Shown here: positions 8,342 through 17,881 of the stretch, piece by piece
Layout of the letters: every line of letters begins with the position of its first letter
Numbering within the stretch: position 1 is the first letter of the stretch
Assembly: GCF_003253565.1 (NCBI RefSeq)
Contig: NZ_QKUF01000028.1
Coordinates: forward strand, 1-64,000
Source of the DNA: Thermosporothrix hazakensis
GTDB lineage: Bacteria > Chloroflexota > Ktedonobacteria > Ktedonobacterales > Ktedonobacteraceae
Direction of reading: 5' to 3'
DNA length: 64,000 bases
The notes under the pieces: generated by a model
What the model saw: only the letters and a program-made list of their open reading frames with translations
Databases searched by the model: none
What the model was told of the DNA's origin: nothing
Translations under genes and position numbers: made by a program

Positions 8342-9339
8342 ACCTGATCCTTTCTTCCTGTGGGAACCTGGTGGCCTCTTTGCTGGTACGGCAACAGCAT
8401 CGGTTCCGGCATGCTGCCATAGAGATAGCCCGTCACGGCAGCACCAATCCCTGCCAGAATTGTCAGCGCCTTTTGCAGTGATACTTGTTCGCAATGAAGC
8501 AGCGAGCGGATAAGTAGCGCGGGCACAATACCGAGTAGCAACCGAAAGGTATAGCTTTGCTCGGTCGCCAGACTTGCGTGCTGGCCGACAAAGCGGGCGA
8601 TCATCGCTTTGGAGATGCCTTCCGCGAAGCAGCGTTGCACGAAGTATTTCCATGCTATGCGGCTCTGAGGCACCCGGTGATAGACCCGGGCCTCGGGCTG
8701 ATACAGACAACGCATCCCCGGCTGTTGCTGCTGCACGCGGATACATAGTTCGGTCTCCTCGCAGCCAAGCGGCAGTGTTCCGATACGCCCGATATGGCTG
8801 CGAAAGCCACCAGAGCGCTTCAATACCTCCTTGCGAAATGCCATATTTGCGCCGATCACATTCCGTACGATTGTGTTCTGTTCGGGCATGCCTCGATAGG
8901 TACAGCCAACTACCCAGTAAAACTCCTCCGGGAACCAGCGTGGTGTTTGGCCGGGCCAGAGAGGAAGTATCGAGCCTCCAGTAGCTGCAACTGTGGGATC
9001 TGTGAAGCCTTCTATGAGCTGTGCAAGCCATGACGTGGTGGCGATCGCGTCATCGTCGAGAAACGCAATCACGCTACCCCGGGCAACATCAAGACCGGTA
9101 TTGCGCGCTCCCGAGAGGCCAGGAGCATGGTGGTTCTCCACTACCTGAATGTCCGGCATAGAGGCTTGTAGTTGCTGATAGAGAGTCTGATTATGGTCGC
9201 TGACAACGATAATCTCTCTGGCCGGAAGGGTTTGCCGTCGAACCGAGGCAATGGCTTCCTGAAGGGGCTGCCAGCGGTCCAGACTATAGGTGCAGATGAC
9301 TACTGAGACATCTGCTTTCTGTGGTTCCTCCACAGGCAT
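8335..9339 (-). CDS. family 2 glycosyltransferase with C-terminal membrane region
   Basis: 334 residues with the GT-A fold at the N-terminus: VSVVICTYS start, the SGARNTGLDVARG region and the DDD metal motif in IAFLDDDAIA. The end carries one or two hydrophobic helices (about 265-305) that would hold it at the membrane. It transfers a sugar from a nucleotide-sugar to a lipid-linked acceptor or growing chain. ATG 9339 is selected because GGAAAGGACG precedes it and earlier in-frame starts overlap the upstream gene. Its stop overlaps the deacetylase start. Confidence 0.85.
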   Translation of the reverse strand: MPVEEPQKADVSVVICTYSLDRWQPLQEAIASVRRQTLPAREIIVVSDHNQTLYQQLQASMPDIQVVENHHAPGLSGARNTGLDVARGSVIAFLDDDAIATTSWLAQLIEGFTDPTVAATGGSILPLWPGQTPRWFPEEFYWVVGCTYRGMPEQNTIVRNVIGANMAFRKEVLKRSGGFRSHIGRIGTLPLGCEETELCIRVQQQQPGMRCLYQPEARVYHRVPQSRIAWKYFVQRCFAEGISKAMIARFVGQHASLATEQSYTFRLLLGIVPALLIRSLLHCEQVSLQKALTILAGIGAAVTGYLYGSMPEPMLLPYQQRGHQVPTGRKDQVC

Positions 9340-9353
9340 CGTCCTTTCCGTTT

Positions 9354-10193
9354 TTATACCGATATCTTTTCTTTCGTGTGAAGCTGCGTAGGAAGCGTCT
9401 TGAGCGGCTCTGTATGCACGGTTTTCCCCTGGCGCCACTCATGCACAATGGTACTGAGGACGCGCCAGCCATCGCGGATTGTATGCAGGTTGCTGCGTCC
9501 ATAGATGCGTAGATTCTCGATACTCGGGATCTCTGCAATGCCAAGATGCGCCTTCAGCATGCGGAGGTAGAGCTGTGTTTCCACCTCAAATCCCTCGCTG
9601 TCGAGCTGGATCTGATCGAGGCAAGAGCGCCAGAAGGCCACATAGCCATAACAGAGGTCGCTAATATTGGTGCCAAACAGCAGGTTGACGATATGGCAGA
9701 AAATGGCGTTCCCCAGGCGGCGGAGTGGCGTGATATCGAAGCTGCCGCCGCCCGGCTTGAAGCGTGATCCTTTAACGCAGTCATAGCCCTCCATCAGGGC
9801 ACTGACGAAGCGCGGAATCTCTGTCGGGTCTGCCGAGCCATCTGCATCGAGCATGATAATGATGTCCCCCCGCGAGACGGCAAATCCAGTGCGGAGCGCC
9901 TCGCCTTTCCCTCTCCCTGCCTGGGTAACAATCTGGATGGAGGGAAGAAGCTGTCGGGCTACCTGGATTGTATTGTCTGTGGAATGCCCATCTACCAGTA
10001 TGACCTCATCAACAATGGATGGGAGTAAGGGCAAAATACAGGGGAGGTTTTGTTCCTCGTTCATTGCCGGGATTATCACACTGACCCGTGGTTTCTGTGT
10101 TCTTCCTGGTCGTATTTTCACCTTTTGTATCACCTTTCCAGAGCCGTGTAGCCAGACGTTCAATGCTCTTTGCGCTCTGCGTGCTGGCTCCAT
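9354..10193 (-). CDS. family 2 glycosyltransferase (dolichyl-phosphate mannosyltransferase/GtrB-like)
   Basis: About 279 residues. VSVIIPAMNEEQNL, EVILVDGHSTDNT, GRGKGEALRTGF and the metal motif IIMLDADGSADP are typical of polyprenyl-phosphate sugar synthases. These load a sugar on undecaprenyl phosphate as donor for membrane GT-C enzymes or for priming. The C-terminus has no strong membrane helices. The start is uncertain: ATG 10193 is used, but GTG 10196 or TTG 10250 are in frame and none has a clear ribosome site. It is the first gene of the minus arm. Confidence 0.82.
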   Translation of the reverse strand: MEPARRAQRALNVWLHGSGKVIQKVKIRPGRTQKPRVSVIIPAMNEEQNLPCILPLLPSIVDEVILVDGHSTDNTIQVARQLLPSIQIVTQAGRGKGEALRTGFAVSRGDIIIMLDADGSADPTEIPRFVSALMEGYDCVKGSRFKPGGGSFDITPLRRLGNAIFCHIVNLLFGTNISDLCYGYVAFWRSCLDQIQLDSEGFEVETQLYLRMLKAHLGIAEIPSIENLRIYGRSNLHTIRDGWRVLSTIVHEWRQGKTVHTEPLKTLPTQLHTKEKISV

Positions 10194-10487
10194 CACAGAG
10201 CCAGTAATTCTTGCTCGTTGATACGGCTTGTTATGGGCAAAAAAGAACAATTGTTGGCTTTAGTATACGAATACGCAGGAAAGAAATATGTGCGGCTATC
10301 TATTTGGAGACTGCATATAATTAGCACGAAGCGTTTCTGCTTCTCCGCATTTAGATGGTGCGTAACCGTTATCCCACCCCTTTGCGATACCCTTGTTGTT
10401 GGGTGTGTATACTGGAACTGGCAGAGAAACGCGATGGTGAAGAGATTGCCCATGTAGAGCGTGAAGTGCTTTGAGGGGAGGTTGTAG
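10194..10487. other. divergent intergenic region of the surface-polysaccharide locus
   Basis: 294 bases separating the two arms, more AT-rich than the flanks. It should hold back-to-back promoters. TATACT-like hexamers occur on both strands (minus 10267-10262; plus near 10408-10413), but no well-spaced -35 was found for either, so no promoter is called. Confidence 0.5.
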
Positions 10488-11627
10488 ATGTCCGTTGAAT
10501 CTGACGTGGTAAAAGTGTTGATGGTGACCCCGCGCTACTCTCCTTCTGTTGGCGGAACGGAAACGCATGTGTATGAGGTCGGGCGGCGGTTGGCTGAGCG
10601 AGGCGTTGCGCTGACACTCCTGACGACTGCTCCGGCTGGATCCGCTCCCTCTGTTGAGATGGCTGATGGCATGCGCATTATTCGCGTGCGGGCCTGGCCT
10701 CCACGGGGCGACTACTTTTTTGCTCCCGGTATTGAGACGGTCATGAAGAGCGAGAACTGGGATCTCGTCCATTGCCAGAGCTGTCATACCTTCGTGCCGA
10801 TTTTGGCGATGCGGACCGCGCAGAAACTCGGCCTTCCCTATGTGCTGACGTTTCATACCGGAGGGCATTCTTCTCAGGTGCGCACGTTGTTTCGTGGCCT
10901 GCAATGGCGTTTGTTGAGACCCTTATTTGCCGGGGCACAGTACTTGATCGGGGTGTCACAGTTCGAGGCCGCGTATTTTTGCCTGAAGCTCGGGCTACCT
11001 GTGAAGAAGTTTGAGGTGATTCCTAATGGCGCGTCTGATCTGGCTGCCTATCTCCCTTCAGGCGAGACAATCACACCAGAGAATGCGCTGATCGTCTCGG
11101 TGGGACGGTTAGAGAAATATAAAGGACACCATCGGCTGATTCTGGCGCTGCCGGAAATCCATAAGTATTGTCCTGCGGCCCGGCTTTTGATCCTGGGACA
11201 GGGGCCTTATGAGCTTGTTTTGCGCGAGCTGGCGAAATCAGCGGGCGTTGCCAACTTTGTTGAAATTCGCTCTATTTCCCCTGCCCGACGTGCGGAACTG
11301 GCGATGACTCTGGCTCGTGCCTCGCTGGTGGCGCTGCTCAGCCAGTATGAAGCGCACCCGGTTTCGATTATGGAGGCGCTTTCGCTGCGCAAGCCGGTTC
11401 TGGTTGCCAACACGTCGGGCCTGAGCGAGCTTGCCCGTTGGCCTCTGGTCAAAGTGATTCCTTTAAGAAGTTCGGCACAGAAAATAGCGCAGACGGTTGC
11501 TGAGATTCTTGCATGGCCACCCCGGGCAGAGGACGTTCCTTTGCCTACCTGGGATGATTGTGCCGAGCGGTTGCTGACGCTCTATCAACGTGTTGTAAGC
11601 GAGAGGAGGGCACAATGCGTATCCTGA
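10488..11627 (+). CDS. family 4 glycosyltransferase (GT-B fold)
   Basis: 379 residues. The N-terminal Rossmann-like half has the PSVGGTETHVYEVGRRL motif typical of GT4; the C-terminal donor-binding half has VSVGRLEKYKGH and the E-x7-E-like region SQYEAHPVSIMEALS. It is a retaining transferase using nucleotide-sugars, cytoplasmic or peripheral. A strong site GAGGGGAGG lies before ATG 10488. It is the first gene of the plus arm and overlaps the next GT4 by 13 bases, so the two are coupled. Confidence 0.88.
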   Translation: MSVESDVVKVLMVTPRYSPSVGGTETHVYEVGRRLAERGVALTLLTTAPAGSAPSVEMADGMRIIRVRAWPPRGDYFFAPGIETVMKSENWDLVHCQSCHTFVPILAMRTAQKLGLPYVLTFHTGGHSSQVRTLFRGLQWRLLRPLFAGAQYLIGVSQFEAAYFCLKLGLPVKKFEVIPNGASDLAAYLPSGETITPENALIVSVGRLEKYKGHHRLILALPEIHKYCPAARLLILGQGPYELVLRELAKSAGVANFVEIRSISPARRAELAMTLARASLVALLSQYEAHPVSIMEALSLRKPVLVANTSGLSELARWPLVKVIPLRSSAQKIAQTVAEILAWPPRAEDVPLPTWDDCAERLLTLYQRVVSERRAQCVS

Positions 11628-12847
11628 TGCTCACTCAATTTTACCCGCCAGTAATCGGCGGAGAGGAACGACATGTCCGCAATTTGAGCCTGGAACTGGT
11701 TGCACGCGGCCATCAGGTGGCGGTAGCAACACTCTGGCAGGAGGGCTGCCCGGAATTTGAAGAGGACCAGGGAGTACGTGTCTATCGTTTTCGGACGACA
11801 ACGCAGCGCTTTTCATCTCTGTACAGCGATCCACGGCGGACACATGTGCCTCCGTTTCCTGATCCCGAGGCAGTTCGCGCCCTGTCCAGGATCATGCACC
11901 AGGAGCGCCCGGAGATTGTTCACGCACATAACTGGCTGGTCTATTCGTTCCTGCCTCTTAAGCAGCAGTATGGCTGCCCGCTGATTTTGACGCTGCATGA
12001 TTTCAGTCAGGTCTGCCCAACCAGGCGATTTCTCTTTCAGCGAGAACTCTGTGAGGGACCGAGGCTGGACAAGTGTCTACAGTGTAGTGCACAGCATTAT
12101 GGCATAATGAAAGGCATATCGGTCGCACTGATGCATCGCATCGCGTCAGCTACTGCCCGTCAGGGAGTGGATCTGTTTCTCCCGGTCAGCCGGGCTGTGG
12201 CGGAGGGCGCTCGGCTGAGCGAGCTAGAGTTACCCTTTCAGGTGATTCCGAATTTTATTCCTGATACCGTGACCTCACTTTGCAGTTCAAACGCGAAGCT
12301 GAATCGGTTATTGCAGCAGCTCCCCAGGAGAGAATTTCTGCTTTTTGTGGGAGATGTTGGTTATGATAAGGGCATAACGACGCTGCTCAATGCCTATGCC
12401 GATATGGCCTGTAACGTGCCACTTGTCCTGATCGGGAGAGCTGTGGCCGATTCTCCTACTGAACTGCCTCCAGGAGTGATCTGGTTGCGGGATTGGCCCC
12501 ATCAGGCGGTAATGCATGCCTGGCGACGGTGTGCTATTGGCGTTGTACCGTCGCTGTGCCCCGATGCCTGCCCGACAGTAGCAATGGAGGCGATGGCCAT
12601 GGGAAAACCCGTGGTTGCTTCGCGTATTGGCGGTATCTCTGACGTTGTCGTCGATGGCAAAACGGGCGTGCTGGTTCCTCCCGGGAATGCTCGTATTCTC
12701 CGTTTTGTGCTTGAATGGCTGATGGAGAATGACCATTTGCGAGCCCGGATGGGGGAGCATGGCAGGCAGCAAGTCACCTCTTTTCTGGCAAGCGCGGTCG
12801 TCTCACGCATTGAAACTATCTATCGAGAGGTCATACAGTCATCATGA
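11615..12847 (+). CDS. family 4 glycosyltransferase (GT-B fold)
   Basis: 410 residues beginning MRILMLTQFYPPVIGGEERH. The N-terminal domain includes a Cys-rich acceptor region (about 125-160, HDFSQVCPTRRF...) common in GT4 enzymes that act on lipid-linked glycans. The donor domain contains VPSLCPDACPTVAMEAMA and the conserved Glu. ATG 11615 has GAGAGGAGGGCACA upstream; an earlier in-frame start at 11558 lies inside the preceding gene. It overlaps the glycoside hydrolase gene by four bases. Confidence 0.88.
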   Translation: MRILMLTQFYPPVIGGEERHVRNLSLELVARGHQVAVATLWQEGCPEFEEDQGVRVYRFRTTTQRFSSLYSDPRRTHVPPFPDPEAVRALSRIMHQERPEIVHAHNWLVYSFLPLKQQYGCPLILTLHDFSQVCPTRRFLFQRELCEGPRLDKCLQCSAQHYGIMKGISVALMHRIASATARQGVDLFLPVSRAVAEGARLSELELPFQVIPNFIPDTVTSLCSSNAKLNRLLQQLPRREFLLFVGDVGYDKGITTLLNAYADMACNVPLVLIGRAVADSPTELPPGVIWLRDWPHQAVMHAWRRCAIGVVPSLCPDACPTVAMEAMAMGKPVVASRIGGISDVVVDGKTGVLVPPGNARILRFVLEWLMENDHLRARMGEHGRQQVTSFLASAVVSRIETIYREVIQSS

Positions 12848-14400
12848 ATGGAAGTCGAGGGCGTGCAGAGCGAGCCTTGTTTGTGCGCTTCATGCTGCTA
12901 CTCGTCTTCCTGGCCGTTCTGCCGCTGGCATCCTGTAAGCTGGAGGGGCCATCGCTTGAGGTAACAAAACAGAGCTATCTCAGCCGTTTTTCGCCAGGGA
13001 TGTCGAATGTTGATTCCAGTTTGTCCTATCCCTGGAAAACAAACAGCGAGCAGGCGGTTCAACAGGCGCGGGCGCTTGCCTCTCAGGGGCTGACCTTCGT
13101 GAACAATTTCCTTATGGGGTGGGGCTCAGATAATCCCTGGCCTGATCCAGCTAAGCCAGAACCGGATAACTGGGCCTCTATGGATCGCAAGCTTGAGCTG
13201 GCGCGACAGATGGGAGCGCACCCTGTAATCTCGCTCTGTGAGGCTCCCTGGTGGATAAAGGGGGAGTTACGTGGAGATGGCACCACCAGATTGCTGACCC
13301 CCGCTGATGATTTTGCTGAGGTGGCCTATTCCTCGCGTGTGCTTGATAATCAGATGGACAACTGGCTGCATCTGGTGCGCCGAGTCGCCGAGCGCTATAT
13401 GGTCGCTCCCTATAATGTCCGGTTTTTTCAGATATGGAATGAGTTTAAGGGGTACTATAATCCCGCGACCAACAACTGGGATGTCAGCACATCGCCCGGG
13501 GAGCCCGATGGCCCCAATGCGAAGCACGGATATACCTATATGTACAACCGTGTGTATGAGACGCTGAAGATGGTCGCGAAAGAGCTCGATATCAACCCTT
13601 CAGCGATCTTTGTGGGTGGACCCTACATTGTGGTGAACACCTGGCTGCATGCGCAGAAAGCCAGCCATCCCTCGCAATTTATTCGCTCGTACGGGATGTA
13701 TGATAACCGCGATCTGGCCGCTATCAGCTACTGGCTGGAACATAAACGGGGAGCAGAGTTTATCACGTTATCCGGCAACAATCGCAATCGGGACGATGTT
13801 GAAGATGTGAATCCATTTACAGCGGCAGAAAAGTTTGCCGATGTGGTGCGCTGGCTTCGCTCGCTGGATGCGAACCGCTATCCCGGAGCGCGTACGTTGC
13901 CGATCTGGTGGGCGGAGTGGTATGCCGATAGCTATCAACCAAACGAGTTACAGGGAACGCTCGCGGTCAAAACCTATGCCATGATGCGCTTTATCGAGGC
14001 GGGTGGCTCGGTCGCGTTGATCTGGGGTGGTAACGGAGAAGGAGAGTCCACGCCGTTGAATGGTCTCTGGACATCAACCGCGGTAGAGAATGGAGGCCGA
14101 CCGCTGCCGTGGTTTATGGTCTACAGGGTGCTGAACAATTGCTTTAGCGCCGGGTCGGTGATCTATCGCACGTACACGACTTCGCCCGATATTGCGGCGC
14201 TTGCCGGGCCGATAAAAACCATTATCGTGAATAAAACCGCCGATACGCGCACAGTGAACTTTGAGCGAGAGTCACGAACGCTGAAACCGTATGAGGTACT
14301 GATTGTGGATACAGCGCGTATCTCTACTGTCCTGAAAGAGGGAGGCGTTCCCTCGCTTCAGCCAGCCTGCCAGGCCCTATTAGAGGAGACTGCCAGATAA
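12844..14400 (+). CDS. lipoprotein glycoside hydrolase, clan GH-A (GH39-like)
   Basis: 518 residues. A signal peptide ending in the lipobox LASC (Cys31) anchors it outside the membrane. The rest is a TIM-barrel glycosidase: RFFQIWNEFKG carries the Asn-Glu acid/base pair typical of clan GH-A, and IWWAEWYAD is a good candidate for the nucleophile Glu. Overall pattern and length fit GH39 and related families, but the exact family is not certain. It overlaps the GT4 upstream (ATGA), so it is part of the operon and probably trims, releases or proofreads the polymer made here. Confidence 0.78.
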   Translation: MNGSRGRAERALFVRFMLLLVFLAVLPLASCKLEGPSLEVTKQSYLSRFSPGMSNVDSSLSYPWKTNSEQAVQQARALASQGLTFVNNFLMGWGSDNPWPDPAKPEPDNWASMDRKLELARQMGAHPVISLCEAPWWIKGELRGDGTTRLLTPADDFAEVAYSSRVLDNQMDNWLHLVRRVAERYMVAPYNVRFFQIWNEFKGYYNPATNNWDVSTSPGEPDGPNAKHGYTYMYNRVYETLKMVAKELDINPSAIFVGGPYIVVNTWLHAQKASHPSQFIRSYGMYDNRDLAAISYWLEHKRGAEFITLSGNNRNRDDVEDVNPFTAAEKFADVVRWLRSLDANRYPGARTLPIWWAEWYADSYQPNELQGTLAVKTYAMMRFIEAGGSVALIWGGNGEGESTPLNGLWTSTAVENGGRPLPWFMVYRVLNNCFSAGSVIYRTYTTSPDIAALAGPIKTIIVNKTADTRTVNFERESRTLKPYEVLIVDTARISTVLKEGGVPSLQPACQALLEETAR

Positions 14401-14423
14401 GAGTATCGGAGAAAAGGAGCGTT

Positions 14424-16307
14424 ATGAGATTACTCGGGTATGCTTATGAGGGCGTTTTACTGCGTGACAAACTGGTATCGCTTACTCACATCTACCTTCA
14501 GGATAGAAGGCGAAGGTGGATCGATAGCACTGCTCTGCTTATTCTGCTGCTTATCTTCTTGCTCTGGCGCTTCTCTCTCTCGGATGTACAGTTAGAAAGG
14601 ATGACCGGTCTAGGGTTAGTATCAGCCTTACCGTTACAGACGCTTGGAGCTCTGGGGCTTGCGGTCCTCTGCTTTGTGGTTCTGCTACAATTGAAGTCGC
14701 TGCGGGAGCCGCTGCTACTGCTCTATCTGCTCACGCTCATTTTTATGCTCTATGGAATAACGTCGGTACTTGAGGAGGTGCCGCGTTTCGCGACGGTCTA
14801 TCGACATGCGGGCTATACCGAGTACATCATGCGTAACGGGACCGTGGATCCCAACCTTGACGCCTACTTTAACTGGCCGGGCTTCTTTATCTTCGGAGCC
14901 TTTCTGACCCGGGTCATACACGCGCCTGATATTCTCGTGTTTGCCGGGTGGGCGCCGCTTGTGCTGAACCTTGCCTATCTTGCCCCTCTCTATGGGCTTC
15001 TGGGTACCTTTACCACCAATAAGCGGCTGCTCTGGTTGGGGTTGCTGGTTTTTTATCTGGGCAACTGGATCGGGCAGGACTACTTTTCGCCACAGGGGCT
15101 TAGCTTCTTCTGCTATCTGGTAATTCTGCTGATCCTGCTGCGCTGGTTCAGGGGAGCAACTCAACCGCTCCGGGTGCCGAACTGGCGCCGGCTACAGCCC
15201 GCGATCGCACTATTGAGGCGCTATGAGCATTGGAGCAGACAGACAGACGAAGTTCCACAACCCTGTACACGTGCCCAGCGGATTGTCTTACTGACGCTGG
15301 TATTACTCCTTTTTGTGTGTGTGGTAGCCAGCCACCCGCTCACGCCCTTCTTTATGATTGCCAGTATCACGGCGCTGGTGCTGCTGCGGCGCTGTCATCC
15401 TATCTGGCTGCCGGTTGCTCTGTGCGGGCTCACGCTTGCCTGGATGGTGATTATGGCACAACCGTTCTTGCGCGGCCATATGCCAATGGTGACGGGCCAT
15501 CTGGGTCAGGTCGCAAGCTCGTTTTCGGCGAATGTGACTGCCCGGGCGGTAAAGGGGAGCCCTGAGCATATTTACATTTCATCTGTCCGCATCATGATGA
15601 CACTGACTCTCTGGGCCGCGGCTGTGGCGGGCTGTCTCCTGCGCTGGCGGCGCGGCCAAAGAGACATCACGCTGATCGCTCTGGCCGTGACTCCATTCCT
15701 CCTGATGATTGTGCAGTCGTATGGTGGTGAGATGCTCTTGCGGGTCTACCTGTTTGCGCTCCCCTTCGCGGCTTTCTTTGTGGCCTCGCTTTTGCAGGAA
15801 GAACTGGAGAAGATCCCGCTCTGGCGTTGTGGTCTGGTGGCCTGTGCTGTACTGGCGCTGTTAAGCAGTTTCCTGTTTACCCGGTATGGTAATGAAAAGA
15901 TGGATTATATCAGTGCGAATGAGGTTGTCGGGTTGCGCTATCTCTATCGCGTGGCGCCGCCGCACTCACTGCTGATGGAGGCCTGGTATGGAGCACCCTG
16001 GCAATTTGAGCGCTTCGAGCAGTTCAACTATTTCTCGGCGAAGGATGTCATCAAGTATAGCCCGATCGCGCTTGCCAGTAAAGAGCACGTTGAGGCGATT
16101 CTGGATGTGATTCGGCGTGAGCAGCCGACAGAGGTCTATATTCTCTTTTCCAAAAGTCAGGAGGCAGCAGCGGACCTGTTGAATGATGTGCCCTCGTTTA
16201 AACTGCGGCAACTGGAACGAGAGTTGCTGCGCTCGGAGCGCTTTCAGTCATTCTACCAAAACGGAGATATTACTATTTTGCGCTACGTGCCGGAAAAGGA
16301 GAAATGA
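14424..16307 (+). CDS. large polytopic membrane protein, possible GT-C glycosyltransferase or polymerase
   Basis: 627 residues with about 12 membrane helices, a short basic N-terminus and a soluble C-terminal part (about 505-627). The loop after helix 3 (VYRHAGYTEYIMRNG...) resembles the first outer loop of GT-C enzymes that use polyprenyl-phosphate sugars, but no diagnostic motif is certain. It could be the chain polymerase that the locus otherwise lacks. GAAAAGGAGCG precedes ATG 14424, and the gene is 23 bases behind the glycosidase and one base before the next small gene. Confidence 0.7.
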   Translation: MRLLGYAYEGVLLRDKLVSLTHIYLQDRRRRWIDSTALLILLLIFLLWRFSLSDVQLERMTGLGLVSALPLQTLGALGLAVLCFVVLLQLKSLREPLLLLYLLTLIFMLYGITSVLEEVPRFATVYRHAGYTEYIMRNGTVDPNLDAYFNWPGFFIFGAFLTRVIHAPDILVFAGWAPLVLNLAYLAPLYGLLGTFTTNKRLLWLGLLVFYLGNWIGQDYFSPQGLSFFCYLVILLILLRWFRGATQPLRVPNWRRLQPAIALLRRYEHWSRQTDEVPQPCTRAQRIVLLTLVLLLFVCVVASHPLTPFFMIASITALVLLRRCHPIWLPVALCGLTLAWMVIMAQPFLRGHMPMVTGHLGQVASSFSANVTARAVKGSPEHIYISSVRIMMTLTLWAAAVAGCLLRWRRGQRDITLIALAVTPFLLMIVQSYGGEMLLRVYLFALPFAAFFVASLLQEELEKIPLWRCGLVACAVLALLSSFLFTRYGNEKMDYISANEVVGLRYLYRVAPPHSLLMEAWYGAPWQFERFEQFNYFSAKDVIKYSPIALASKEHVEAILDVIRREQPTEVYILFSKSQEAAADLLNDVPSFKLRQLERELLRSERFQSFYQNGDITILRYVPEKEK

Positions 16308-16308
16308 G

Positions 16309-16662
16309 ATGGCTCGAACAACAATCTGTGCGTTGCTGATTTTGCCGCTTTCGTTTCTCTGTGAGCCGTTGATGATCTCGGGAGGCTGGTTCTGCAATCT
16401 GCTCCTGTTGGGCTTCCTGTTTCTGGCTCCTGGAACGATCGTGGTCAATTTTCTCCGGCTTGAAGAGCCGCTTCTTGAAGGGATTCTGGCGCTGACGATG
16501 AGCATTGTGTTGATGATGCTGGTGACAAGCGTTGCCCTCTATACCGGGCACTGGTCGATTATGGGAATTGTGAATGTGCTTGCCTGTTTCTGCTGTGTGG
16601 GGGCCGCGATCCAATTGCTCTCTGTTTGTTTGCGTGTGCTGGAGCGGCTGCCCGTATCATGA
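16309..16662 (+). CDS. small membrane protein ending the polysaccharide operon
   Basis: 117 residues, not recognised. Three hydrophobic stretches (about 5-20, 23-43 and 55-75) and a fourth near the end, with almost no soluble part. ATG 16309 follows AAAAGGAG at the end of the GT-C-like gene. It may be a partner subunit or a cut-down copy of the N-terminal half of a larger membrane glycosyltransferase; the C-terminus stops without a soluble domain. Confidence 0.6.
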   Translation: MARTTICALLILPLSFLCEPLMISGGWFCNLLLLGFLFLAPGTIVVNFLRLEEPLLEGILALTMSIVLMMLVTSVALYTGHWSIMGIVNVLACFCCVGAAIQLLSVCLRVLERLPVS

Positions 16663-16706
16663 GGAACAACCCCGCTCAAGGTATGTCCCTCATGGTACGG
16701 CTTGGC

Positions 16707-17849
16707 TCAGGCGAGCCCGAAGAAGGAGCGACAGAGTGCCGCGACGCCGCGCAGGCTCGACATAGGAGTAAGAGGCTCTGTCAGTGGACCGCGGACCAGC
16801 ACCGGGACATATTCCCGTGTATGATGGGTGCCATATGTCGGGTCATTTCCGTGATCCGCCGAGATGATAAGCAGGCTCTCGTCATCCAGACGGGGCAGGA
16901 ACTCGCCGAGCCACGTATCAACCTGCCGCAGAATATCGCGGAAGCGATCCACGTCCTCGGCATGGCCGGAGAGATCTGTTTCCTGAACAGTGGCGACGAT
17001 CAGGCCGCTTTCCAGGCGCTCCCAGGTCTCATTGATATCCGAGAGAACACCCGGCGTATCGACCGTCGGGCGGCGTGGTATGCCTTGATCTCCGGCCGCG
17101 ACGTCCGCGACTTTCCCGATCAACTCCACTGGATAGCCCGCCTGCATGAACTGCAAGGGAAGCTCGTCATCTGGCTTGAAACCGACACCCAGGTGGCGCA
17201 CCAGATACCCTTCTTTGTAGAAACCAACCTCTGGTGTAACAATCCCTGTTCGGCCTTCCGACGCTTTATGGACTGCGCTTAGAATGCTCTCAGGCGAGAT
17301 CTCGGGCGAACCGAAGGCGATAACGCGCGGGTTGCGAACCTGTGTGCGCACTACCTCACCAGCACGGACCAGCGTCTCAAGATCGACAATATCGAAGGTG
17401 GCTGCAAGGTTGATCGCCATGCCGGGCTCATTTTCCAGATTGTCCGAGACGAGAATACCATTATTGACCCAGAGCGCTCCATTGTCCGCGATGGGGTGTA
17501 CTATGAAGCCTGCCTGTTCGAGCGCCGGGATCAGGAACTCAAGGCGCCCGCGAACGGTGTCGGGGTGGGTTTCGGGGGCCGTGCCGCCTAGCAGCTCGTT
17601 GTGGCCGAGGTAGCTATCAGCACCGGGATAGCCAAGCGCTGCCCGCCCGACTGCCGGGCCGAAAGTGCCATCGGCGGCCTCAAACAAGCCAAGTGCTGCT
17701 AGATGGGGGAACGAGGCGCGTTGCTCCCGACTGATAACATGGTTGGTAGTGTTGGCCCCCTGTTGCTGTTCAGGAGCGTCTGGCATGGCTCCTATACCCA
17801 ATCCATCCAGAATGCATAATACTGCACGTTTCTTTGAGATCATATTCAT
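16707..17849 (-). CDS. yhfW: phosphopentomutase-like metalloenzyme (YhfW homologue)
   Basis: About 380 residues of the alkaline-phosphatase/phosphopentomutase superfamily. The start CILDGLGIGAMPDA carries the first metal Asp, LLIISADHGNDPTYGTHHTRE the later metal-binding Asp, His and His residues. Length and neighbours match E. coli YhfW, a DeoB paralogue of unknown substrate. It is the last gene of the eight-gene operon, 32 bases after yhfX. ATG 17849 is used; ATG 17876 and 17843 are in frame. A true DeoB (sugar 1-phosphate to 5-phosphate) cannot be excluded, but the yhf context argues for a related phosphosugar or phosphonate substrate. Confidence 0.82.
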   Translation of the reverse strand: MNMISKKRAVLCILDGLGIGAMPDAPEQQQGANTTNHVISREQRASFPHLAALGLFEAADGTFGPAVGRAALGYPGADSYLGHNELLGGTAPETHPDTVRGRLEFLIPALEQAGFIVHPIADNGALWVNNGILVSDNLENEPGMAINLAATFDIVDLETLVRAGEVVRTQVRNPRVIAFGSPEISPESILSAVHKASEGRTGIVTPEVGFYKEGYLVRHLGVGFKPDDELPLQFMQAGYPVELIGKVADVAAGDQGIPRRPTVDTPGVLSDINETWERLESGLIVATVQETDLSGHAEDVDRFRDILRQVDTWLGEFLPRLDDESLLIISADHGNDPTYGTHHTREYVPVLVRGPLTEPLTPMSSLRGVAALCRSFFGLA

Positions 17850-17881
17850 AACGCTTTTTTCTTCTACTTTCCACATAATGC

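Noticed and set aside
7520..9031. 503-codon frame as one protein
   Set aside because: Only the last 273 codons read as a deacetylase; the rest is an antisense-frame shadow of the GT2 gene on the same strand.
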